Shown one piece after another: positions 29,173 to 36,620 of a DNA stretch of 36,620 bases. Source of the stretch: Chara braunii (taxonomy: Eukaryota > Streptophyta > Charophyceae > Charales > Characeae); assembly GCA_003427395.1 (NCBI GenBank), contig BFEA01000137.1, positions 509,964 to 546,583 on the forward strand, read 5' to 3'. The notes beneath the pieces were generated by a model. That model did no database searches, was not told the DNA's origin, and saw only the letters and a list, made by a program, of their open reading frames with translations. The position numbers and the translations under genes are program-made. Within the stretch, counting starts at the first letter, position 1; every line of letters begins with the position of its first letter.

Positions 29173-29893
29173 TTATATCACCCTCCGTCAGATCACCGTC
29201 CATGTCTCCTTCCCTAGCAACCCCTTCCCCACCGACACCTTTCGCCATTTCTACTCCACTCGTCTCGCCGTCACTGTCTATCCTCACCCTTCTACCCTGT
29301 GTGCCACACCTGTATTCTGTCTCCATGTTCTCCTCCTTATAGCTGCATGGCGGGGCCACAATATCGTCGAGGTTCATTGCATGATTACGGGAACCATCCC
29401 CGCATGTGAAAACCACGATCGATTTCGCACCGACCTCTTCCGCACCTTCGCCACCGTGTATCCCGATTACCTCGCTTCCCTTCCCCGCAGTGGTACCCGA
29501 TTCCCCTGTCTCCATCCAAGCATCTGTTACCAGGAGCTTCCTGTAACGGTAGCGGATATAGATCGCTTCCTGCCCCCACTCCCAACGGATCCACCCCCTC
29601 CTCACGCGCCCATGTACCGTCTTCCATTCCCCCTCCCTATAAATCAGTAATGCATGGTTGTCTGGCACGTGTCGCGGCGACGACACATATGATCCCCTCC
29701 TGAGATTGTCGAGAGCCCTTCCTGGGGAAATAGTAGGATAGAGCAGTATATGCCACTATAGAATGACTTCCACACTTTTTTGTACGGTAAGTGGCAATGA
29801 AAAGGCTCCGCGTGTCGATTGATTAGAGAAATCGACATGTGTCAACAAGCAACCAGGAGCTTGCTAATATTGGAACCCCCTGGGCGTCACATA
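29173..29893 (+). other. End of the extra-ORF region and spacer before the 3' LTR
   Basis: An open frame different from ORF 2 runs to 29650 (for example DRFRTDLFRTFATVYPDYLA and LPVTVADIDRFLPPL) and may be a frameshifted continuation, but it has no clear start. From 29651 to 29893 I see no ORF. No polypurine tract directly precedes the 3' LTR at 29894, although a gypsy element should have one. TATAAA at 29638 is probably chance. Confidence 0.4.
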
Positions 29894-29900
29894 TGTGACG
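29885..29900. repeat. Perfect 16-bp palindrome at the 3' LTR start
   Basis: CGTCACATATGTGACG is its own reverse complement and spans the LTR boundary (TGTGACG begins at 29894). Bases GGCGTCACA also end the 3' LTR (32361-32369). The boundary therefore looks like an LTR end joined to an LTR start by two bases. Confidence 0.8.
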
Positions 29901-32369
29901 AACCCCTTTCTGGGCCGCGCGATTTTCTGCGTGATTGCAATAAGGGGACCTAAGATAGGAAGTTTGGGCCAATTACGGGAGATTGGGATCGGTGGGAAAT
30001 TGCATCAGTATCCTTGCTTCTTCGTCTTTTTCGCGTCTCTTCCTTTCGGATGGCTGGGTCGAGATTGGGCAGGTCCTGGGATGGTCGGTTGATCAGTCGG
30101 CTGAGTGGTTGGCGCGTCGTCGTGCGCACGATTGATAAATGTTGACATCGTTTCTTTTCGTCGCTGTTGCATCTTGGGCACGGATCTCGCGCGGGAAATT
30201 GCTTTGTTCTTTTTGAATTTTCTTTTTGAATTTTTTTCGATCTTGTCGAGCCATGGCGGCTCTCGGAATTTCGGACTTTCTTTTCGGAATTTGTGTTTTT
30301 CTTTCAGCATCTTTCGGCTCTAGATAGGAATTTAGGAATTTAGGAATTCGGATTTCTTTTTGGCGCGCGCTACTTTTTGCTTGCGCGCTTCTTTTTGCGG
30401 CTGCAGCGGAACTCAGATTAGCCGACGCCCTTAATCTTATAACTGTAATTTTGGGCGGACGCCATTGTAACTGTATCTTTGTTCTTGAGCTTCGTCTTTC
30501 TCGCCCTTCTTTCTCTTCTTTTTGCTGTGTCTAGCCAGCCTGCGGGCTGCATGATCGGATCGATGCGTGGAGAGTGGCTACGTCCCCCACGCCACGGTCT
30601 GCCCATGCAGAACGTAGGCAANCCCTTCTTTTCTCCCCATCTAAGTCCTCGTAATTCCGTGTTCTTCGCGCAAGCATGCACGCTTTAAATTTCGGCTGCG
30701 CGATTAGTTAGCTCTCTTAAAAAGTTAGAGGAAGCTCGGGGTCGCGCGATCAGTGAGGGTCAACACACAAGCAAAGTAAGAGGTGAGTATAGCGGGAGTC
30801 GGGCGAACCGAGGGGCTGGTGCCGAATGCGCGCGGTTGACGTGGGCCACGGCGGACTGTGGGGACGGGCGAACCTGACGGGTGCAGAAGGACTAAGCGGG
30901 GTGACGACTTCGTGGGTTGGTGCGCAACAACGGACTGTCCACATCGGAGAGAGAGAAGGAGAGAGAAAGAGTTGTGGTTGATGGACGTGGATTTGCAACT
31001 TTCTTTGTCGTTCCTTTTTCATCTTTGTATACAAGTTTTGATTCCGGCATCGGGCGATCCGCCCTTGTTTTGTTTTCGGCATCTTTATCTCGACTTAAGT
31101 TGATTGTGTGGCTTTTGCAATCTATCTTTCCCTTCTGATTATGTTTGATCTCAGCGAGCGAATGAATGGTATGGTTGTCGTCTGTCTTTCCCACTGTTGC
31201 GTGTCCTTGCTTGCAAATCAATCTCGTTCTCTGTCTGTGTCTGGATCGTAGGTGAATAGATGAAGTGTTTATCGTGTTGCTCACTTTGGCATGATAGGCT
31301 TGTAATCAAATCCGATCTTTTTCCCTCCCTTTTCTGTGTTTGATCGGATGCATAAACTTCTTTTGGCGGTAAATGGATGATATGCTTGTCATTTTCCTCA
31401 TTTCTACTCATTCTAGGGGAATTTGAGGGTGTTGTGGGGATTGATGTGTCGCTTGCTTGAAGGGCTGAATTGCTTATTGATTGAATGGTTGGGTGAGTGT
31501 CCCCGCTGCATGATAAGCCTCGGACCTTGTGCATTAGAATCGCGCGACCGACCTGCGCGCGATCGAACCTCCCGTACGCACACATATAAACGCGGCCCAA
31601 ATCCGGACGGCTTACACGTGTCCGTACGCGGTCGATCGGCGATCGTCGCAAGTGCCCGACTGTGTCAATGACGAGATGGGTCACGGCACGAGCACAAAAC
31701 TCGATCTTTGTAGCGGACTAACCCCGTGGGAACCCTTGCAGCCTTACCCGGAATTCCCTTGCCAATCGGGGAGCGATCGAGTGAGTGAGGAGGATTTCCG
31801 CCTCGCCACACTCCGTGACCCCCGCTGTCCCGAAATGCCGGAAGAACATCACTCTCACTACTTCATATCCCCCGGCTTCGTCGTTATCACTACCCATTTC
31901 CCTCCCTTCAGACTCCTCCTTCCCTATCACCAGCTTCTTGTGGTACCGTGGCAGTCTATCGCCCTGCACTGGCCCCGCGCGACGTATCAAAATTCCAGAC
32001 GGCGCGGCGGTCGCCGACATCACCATACGCGGCACCAAACGACACGTGTCCCGACCAGGAGGACCGACTCTCGGGAACGGAAGTTCCCGATGACGAACAA
32101 TAGAAATTAAGCGGACGGATTGGATGGACCAGGCGCACCGTGCATACCATCTGCCTTATGCTGCACGACATCTACCGCCCCGTCTACAAGCTATCCATCC
32201 CCAGCCATATTGCACCTATGCCCCTGAACTTTGCCACAGGAGATCTCAGTTCCGACCTGGGACTCCACCCCCACTTTCCAAAAATCCTTGGCACACCCTT
32301 TTCGCACTTCCAGGCCCACATCCTACTCCGATCAGGAAGTCACGCTGGGCGTGAGGTTAGGGCGTCACA
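29894..32369 (+). repeat. 3' LTR of element C
   Basis: Starts TGTGACG and ends CGTCACA, a perfect terminal inverted repeat of the LTR type. It matches the 5' LTR closely except for a block of about 403 bases (31457-31859) that the 5' LTR lacks. After GCGTGAGGT it has about 12 bases (to 32369) not present in the 5' LTR, so the true 3' boundary lies between 32357 and 32369. Confidence 0.85.
31585..31590 (+). promoter_or_regulatory. TATA box candidate found only in the 3' LTR
   Basis: CACACATATAAACGCGG contains TATAAA in a GC-rich setting, inside the block missing from the 5' LTR. The context looks more promoter-like than the TATATAAG shared by both LTRs. If this is the native promoter, the 5' LTR has lost it. 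Confidence 0.4.
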
Positions 32370-32488
32370 GCGCCACCTCAGCGCATTCGACCGTAGCCGA
32401 TCCGTGAATCCCACACAAGGGGGCGGCGCCTCTTCCAAACTACATGCATCAGCAGCCTGCTCAAGCAGCTCCAGTTGCTGAACACAAC

Positions 32489-33067
32489 CTAGAATATTCG
32501 ATGGCATGCCATAGATAGTGATGTTATCATTGTAGATGTCATAGTTGACAATATCACCATATTAACCCCTGTTGATGTGATTGTGGTCGATGTCAGTGCT
32601 GTTATTGCCGTTGTTGATGAAATTGCTGTTGTTGGTGTTGTTAGTGTTGGTGGTGATGTTGTCGATGATGTCGTTGCTGCTGCTGCTGTCCATGTCTCGG
32701 TATCTGACAGACCAGTCACGTGTCTCCTCGCCAGAAGGCCAGCGAACATGTCTTTGACCTGCTGCAGCATCTCTACGCAGTCGTAGAAGATGGCAATCGC
32801 CCGCGCTCTGTCGATCGCATGCCGCTGTCGAAAAGAGATCTGTTCATAGAGATCCTCTTCCCACCCATCGCAGGTCTCCTCTCCCTCCAGGAGAACATCA
32901 TATGGCAGATCGCCATGCGCTTGACACAGCGCCATATACATCTCCTCCAGCTGCTGTTTGTAAAGTATCACAGTAGACAGCGCGGACACTTCCTCCTCAC
33001 CCTGCAGGTCAAGAGGGGCTCCCCACAGTTCCCCATGAGGCGAAGTCTCCTTGCCCTCCCCAATCAT
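32489..33067 (-). CDS. Minus-strand ORF of unknown function, Ser/Thr-rich tail
   Basis: ATG at 33067-33065 and 192 codons without a stop. The frame is closed just upstream (TGA near 33107). The N-terminal two thirds look like a helical protein: LSTVILYKQQLEEMYMALCQ, DLPYDVLLEGEETCDGWEED and RARAIAIFYDCVEMLQQVKD. The C-terminal third is Thr/Ser/Ala-rich and is coded by a GTT/GTC/GTG-type trinucleotide microsatellite (about 32570-32690), so it may be a slippage product. There is no signal peptide or membrane segment. I do not recognise it. It could be a piece of another retroelement's gag, or a repeated family gene. Confidence 0.45.
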   Translation of the reverse strand: MIGEGKETSPHGELWGAPLDLQGEEEVSALSTVILYKQQLEEMYMALCQAHGDLPYDVLLEGEETCDGWEEDLYEQISFRQRHAIDRARAIAIFYDCVEMLQQVKDMFAGLLARRHVTGLSDTETWTAAAATTSSTTSPPTLTTPTTAISSTTAITALTSTTITSTGVNMVILSTMTSTMITSLSMACHRIF

Positions 33068-34651
33068 TGCCGAAATTGCAGAAGCTGCCGCTACTAAACG
33101 TCAACGTGTCAACAGTTCCACGGCTGGCGTCACCCCTGTCCGTGTGTCACCGGACACCTGCGTCACCAACGGCAGGCGCCACGTGGCAAAACACACCTTT
33201 CTCTGTTTCTGTCTAGTGGTAAAAGAGTGAGGCCTGAGAAGGCACTTCTTACCCCCAGCACATATTCACAGGGAGAAACAACGTATTTCCGCAAGGGGGC
33301 CTCCGCTCCAATTTAAATCCGGGGCAACTCCTTGGAAGCCAAGAGCAAGTGGAATGCTGATTCAGAAGGGATCATGGTGTCAGGCCAAATTAACAGTAGG
33401 GAAAACTAGGGCGCAGTCCCGGTTTGACTTTGAAAATGCATTTCAGGCATGATTTCGCGAATGTTGCGCCAAGCTTGGGAAAATGGTGAGTGTTGTGTCC
33501 AGACCTTTTATTTTGTATTTTTTTTTTTTTTAATTATAAAGATCGTTGGCCTTAGGGTAGCATTATCATCGGAATAACCATCCCACATGCAGGTAGGGTG
33601 TAGTGTTTTCCCTTTTTTTTCTATTATTGCAGAGTTTTTCATCCGCTAATTACAAATTTGTAGACATTTATCTCTCTCTGAGATGTACGTTTTTCCCTTT
33701 TGTTTCTCTAGGCTGTGGTGTTCACTCCAGAGAGTCCTTTCAGTGACATTTGTGTACCCGGACAACAACAACGACAAAAAAAAAAAAAAAAATCGCAAGT
33801 GCGGCATGGTTCCAGTCACACAAAGTCGTGCTCACAGCGATTCAAAATTGTTGGCCCAGAAGGGTGGATGGCGACATTCGCAAGTACCCTGGCTGAGCAG
33901 GAAAAAAAACAAACACAAGTGTTGTGCAACCACGTAAAATTTCAAGTTGTTGCAGATTCATGTTAGGGCCCGTTTCCCGGCTTTAATTGAAAGTTGTTTA
34001 AACTCCCCACTCAGCCCGGGTGCCTGCAACCGCTGTCTCGTCAGGTCACCTAGCCAAGTTCCTGATGGGTGATGGATGGTCCTGAGTGGTCCACACTAAT
34101 GTAGGAATCCGAAGGACAGAGGGGGTGGGGCCCCTTCGGGGTGCGCGGGGGTGGTTTATCAGAGGAAAAAAAAAAAAACAGAAGCCGGAAACAGCCTTGC
34201 ATCTGTGGTGGGGTTGGCAATGCATGGAATCACACAGAAATTCAATCTGGATGTGGCGGAGTCAACACTGGCCGGAATTTGCAAGAAAAAAAAACTAAGT
34301 GGGACGAGAAGTTTGTGGTCGAAGGCAGACCCGGAAACGGGTCATGAAGTTCACAGAGTTCACGACACGGAAGTTCATGGAGTTCACGAAGAGCTTTTTT
34401 TTTTTTTTTTTTGGGCTGGGGGGGTATGTTGTTTTTTTATAGGAGGGTGGGGGACATCGGAGGGTAACTCCTTATATTTTTTTCAAAAATTAATTTTCAC
34501 GAATAATATTTTTTTTAATTAAAACGAAAAAAAAATCAACCAGCCAAAATAAGCATTTTCGTTTGCTATTTTGTAGGTCATTTCGATTTGCTTTTATTTT
34601 TTCAATGTTATCATGCTGTGGGGCTTGAGGCGAATGTAGCTGGGTGTGCCC
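33068..34651. other. 1.6 kb of low-complexity DNA without a gene
   Basis: Contains T-runs near 33520 and 33615, an A-run at 33777-33793, and a T-run at 34395-34412. A small repeat of GTTCACGA/GTTCATGG units lies around 34348-34390. ORFs here are short and contain poly-Lys or poly-Phe from the homopolymers, so I do not call them. Confidence 0.6.
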
Positions 34652-34733
34652 AAAAAAAAAAAAAAAAAAAAAAAAAACACCCCTCTTTAGTGGCCGGCCC
34701 GTTCACAAAAAAAAACATCAAATGAACGGCCGG
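34652..34733. repeat. 26-A homopolymer followed by an inverted repeat
   Basis: A-run at 34652-34677. At about 34692-34705 and 34722-34732 the arms GGCCGGCCCGTTCA and TGAACGGCCGG pair almost perfectly around an A-rich loop. The GC-rich stem is the strongest hairpin in this AT-rich stretch. Confidence 0.65.
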
Positions 34734-35507
34734 TCACGTTCAAGCCACCAACGCCTCCGGCACTGGTCGAAGGTATAATCGTTTTTTCCCTTTTTCTTAT
34801 AAACAAACAATCTTTTGGGAGGGTATGCAATCTCCCCAGATTTCAGAGAAAAGGGGAGGGGGATATATGGCTATGAGAGGGGGGGGGGAGGAGGGGAGGG
34901 GTGGAAGAAAAAGGGGATGCATTGGGGTTATGTGGCCGTTGCAGCCAGGGCAGCCACAATGTACATCATTCAATGGCCAGGGCAGCGATGATGATGAACT
35001 TCATTTGGAAATGATGAATAATGGGGGTTTTGAGGGCTAAGGACCATTCTACGTGTACGTCAACCCTCTTTTTTCTTTTTTTTTATAGAAGGCACAGGGT
35101 GTTGTAGAGGGCAAGGACCAGACCCATGGTAATTGCTGGCAGCGGCAGCGAACGGTTGTCCTGACAGGATAGGCCACCTACCCTACCCATCCCCACGATA
35201 ATACTCCCAGCACACCCCCTGTTCCTACTACCCTACGTCAGAGTGACCAGCACTCAGGACCATCACCCTACCACTATCGAGGACACCTTGGACCAGACAG
35301 CAGTGACAAGCACCAAGGCTGGGCCAACCCCCCAGTCCTAGTAGAAGCGGAAGCAGATGAACCTTGCCGTACGGGAACTTCGGACGCCAGGCACATGCAA
35401 TCTTCTACAGGCCCAATTCAGAGAGTCTACCCGGCAGGAGTATGTAAGCAAGGCAAGCCAGCGGCCACGGACACATCCTACTTTCCTTCCCCTAAACTTA
35501 CCCAAGG
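34734..35507. other. No recognisable gene
   Basis: A G-rich, purine-rich stretch at 34850-34920, then mixed sequence. The best ORF (34825-35040) is mostly Gly/Arg from the purine run and has no family signature. The last 400 bases are GC-balanced and unique-looking but carry no long ORF. Confidence 0.5.
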
Positions 35508-35836
35508 CTAGGCGGAACTCAGACTAGCCGTAACAACTTATATTCCTACCCTACCCTAGAGCTAAGTCATGCATGAGTAGACCCCATCATATACCTTATA
35601 GAACTCCCCAGCCCCGTTGTGTGTATGTGTGTGCCCAGAGGCTATGTATGTTTGTATGAGCCCGTAAGGCTATCTGTATATATGTTCACAAGCCATGTTT
35701 GTGTCTTCCTGAAGGCTATGTGTTCTCTGTGTAACTGTATAGTGAGATGTATGTGCCTGAAGGCCAGATATGTGTTACAGTAGTACTATGTAGAGGGAAC
35801 TATGTGTTCGTTGAAGAGATGACAGGCAAAGCTAGA
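35508..35836 (-). repeat. 0.33-kb dispersed repeat, copy 2 (inverted partner of 1219-1547)
   Basis: The reverse complement of this segment matches 1219-1547 along its whole length, from GTCTAGC (at 35836) to GAGTTCCGCCT. It is followed immediately by a T-run. Unlike copy 1 it has no tRNA-like module beside it. Confidence 0.7.
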
Positions 35837-35837
35837 C

Positions 35838-35992
35838 TTTTTTTTTTTTTTTTTTTTTTTTTTAACCGGCTGAGATTGCTAGTGGTGTTGGTATGAGCAT
35901 CCACCACTAGCAGCTCAGCTACTGGCTCCAGTATATTGGTGGGGAGCTGCACCTGCTGGAAAACGGGTCCAGCGTCCCTCAATCAGGTATTA
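35838..35992 (-). mobile_element. Retroposon 3' tail on the minus strand with poly(A)
   Basis: Read on the minus strand: GGGACGCTGGACCCGTTTTC, CAGCAGGTG, CTCCCCACCAATA, a perfect 10-bp stem GCTAGTGGTG/CACCACTAGC, then 26 A. It is the same family as 18503-18649. The tail ends directly at the GTCTAGC boundary of the 0.33-kb repeat. Confidence 0.7.
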
Positions 35993-36430
35993 CTGATGTA
36001 TTGTTCAAAAATAGGAAGTATGAAGGAAAGGAGTACTGCCTCTTCAGCCAGAACCTGACCGCCAGATGCCCGTGGTATCCTAGCAGCATTACCTCCTATA
36101 GCCTACTCTGCAATAATCAGAAATAATCATATAGAAATCTTGTTGGAGAATATGACCAATCCCTCCAGATTCCTTATCTTTCCTTCAAATTCCTCTGTCC
36201 CCCTGAAAACCTCCCATCATGTAGTTCTACTATCCTTCGAATCCACCACAAACAAACCAGCCTCTGTGGCCTTGTCTGTTCGCCGGAACCAACAATGTTA
36301 TCTAGCTGCTTACAACATACGAGTACTATTATTCTCATCATTCGTATCCAAACCAGCTTATGGGGACCACTTTCGTGCTCTAGTGGCCGGTTTTTTTTCC
36401 GTTTTATTTGTTTTTTTTGTGATCGATTGT
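35993..36430. other. No recognisable gene; may be the body of the minus-strand retroposon
   Basis: AT-rich to pyrimidine-rich sequence with no ORF above about 70 codons that is free of homopolymers. Its position upstream (on the minus strand) of the tail at 35992-35838 makes a retroposon body plausible, but no RT motif is visible. Confidence 0.4.
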
Positions 36431-36457
36431 TTGAAAAAAAAAAAAAAAAAAATCACC

Positions 36458-36515
36458 GAGGAGGAGGAGGAGGAGGAGGAGGAGGAGGATATCAAGGAGG
36501 AGGAGGGGGAGGAGA
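36458..36515. repeat. GAG trinucleotide microsatellite
   Basis: A run of GAG/GGA units at 36458-36489 and a second at 36495-36515, separated by TATCAA, between an A-run (from 36434) and another A-run (36521 on). Confidence 0.9.
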
Positions 36516-36551
36516 ATAGAAAAAAAAAAATCCAATCGAAGAAATGGATTG

Positions 36552-36585
36552 GATTGGATCTTGATTTTGAAATCAAGATCCAATC
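36552..36585. repeat. Perfect 16-bp inverted repeat with 2-base loop
   Basis: GATTGGATCTTGATTT (36552-36567) and AAATCAAGATCCAATC (36570-36585) are exact reverse complements separated by TG. An upstream CCAATC and tandem GGATT units extend the symmetry loosely. No gene is near, and the window ends shortly after in a T-run. Confidence 0.85.
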
Positions 36586-36620
36586 TATTCGATTTGTTCG
36601 ATCGGATAATCTTTTTTTTT

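Larger units (their letters stand above)
19422..32369 (+). mobile_element. Ty3/gypsy element C, nearly full length (about 13 kb)
   Basis: Order on the plus strand: 5' LTR, PBS, gag, protease, RT-RNase H, PHD-finger frame, integrase, two extra ORFs, 3' LTR. Both LTRs begin TGTGACGAACC (19422 and 29894) and share long tracts over about 2 kb. Every main reading frame has stops or frameshifts, so this copy cannot act alone. Its gag-protease part is closely related to element A on the opposite strand. No target-site duplication or clear polypurine tract was found. Confidence 0.85.

Noticed and set aside
29638-29643. TATAAA as promoter of the 3' LTR region
   Set aside because: It is outside the LTR at the end of a coding-like frame and has no supporting elements.
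36295-36519. ORF ending in poly-Lys and poly-Gly
   Set aside because: It is made of an A-run and the GAG microsatellite, with no recognisable domain.

Overview
This window looks like repeat-dense nuclear DNA from a plant-lineage eukaryote. I see no intact cellular protein gene. The content is nested or abutting transposable-element remnants, poly(A)/poly(T) tails, tRNA-like SINE heads, inverted and tandem repeats, and a degenerate 28S rRNA-like stretch. The Ty3/gypsy families, the tRNA-iMet-type primer binding sites and the LINE zinc-binding C-terminus fit a streptophyte. From memory they recall repeats of the charophyte alga Chara, but that is an inference and no database was searched. Eight single N bases are scattered through the window.

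Layout. 1-1.55 kb: T/A-rich hairpin, a small MITE-like palindrome (546-726), two tRNA-like modules, then a 0.33-kb repeat (1219-1547) whose inverted partner lies at 35508-35836. 1.53-4.17 kb (minus strand): a truncated Ty3/gypsy copy ('element A') with gag, protease, primer binding site and part of an LTR. 4.17-5.98 kb: the C-terminal part of a LINE ORF. 5.98-13.5 kb: a second gypsy lineage ('element B') with pol (RT, RNase H, integrase) followed, with no LTR between, by a 3-kb gag reading frame ending in a zinc knuckle. This gag is broken only by in-frame stops. A 46-bp tandem repeat array follows. 13.5-17.7 kb: structured-looking DNA with diverged but clear eukaryotic 28S rRNA segments. 17.7-19.4 kb: a unit with 46-bp perfect inverted ends, an 85-bp tandem duplication and a retroposon 3' tail.

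19.4-32.4 kb: a nearly full-length, roughly 13-kb Ty3/gypsy element ('element C', same family as A). It has a 5' LTR, PBS, gag, protease, RT-RNase H, a separate reading frame with a complete C4HC3 PHD-type zinc finger, integrase, an extra pair of ORFs with a long acidic tract in the position where env sits in retroviruses, and a 3' LTR. The 3' LTR carries about 403 bp, including a TATA motif, that the 5' LTR lacks. 32.5-33.1 kb: a minus-strand ORF of unknown function. 33.1-36.6 kb: low-complexity DNA, the inverted 0.33-kb repeat, a minus-strand retroposon tail, a GAG microsatellite and a perfect palindrome.

The coding remnants are parts of retrotransposon life cycles: Gag and protease for particles, RT-RNase H for cDNA, integrase for insertion. 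All have stops or frameshifts. Most stops for which a related copy or family pattern suggests the lost codon fit C-to-T change at CAG, CAA or CGA, consistent with decay of methylated DNA. The two observations I would follow first are the PHD finger lying between RNase H and integrase in element C, and the pol-then-gag order of element B.
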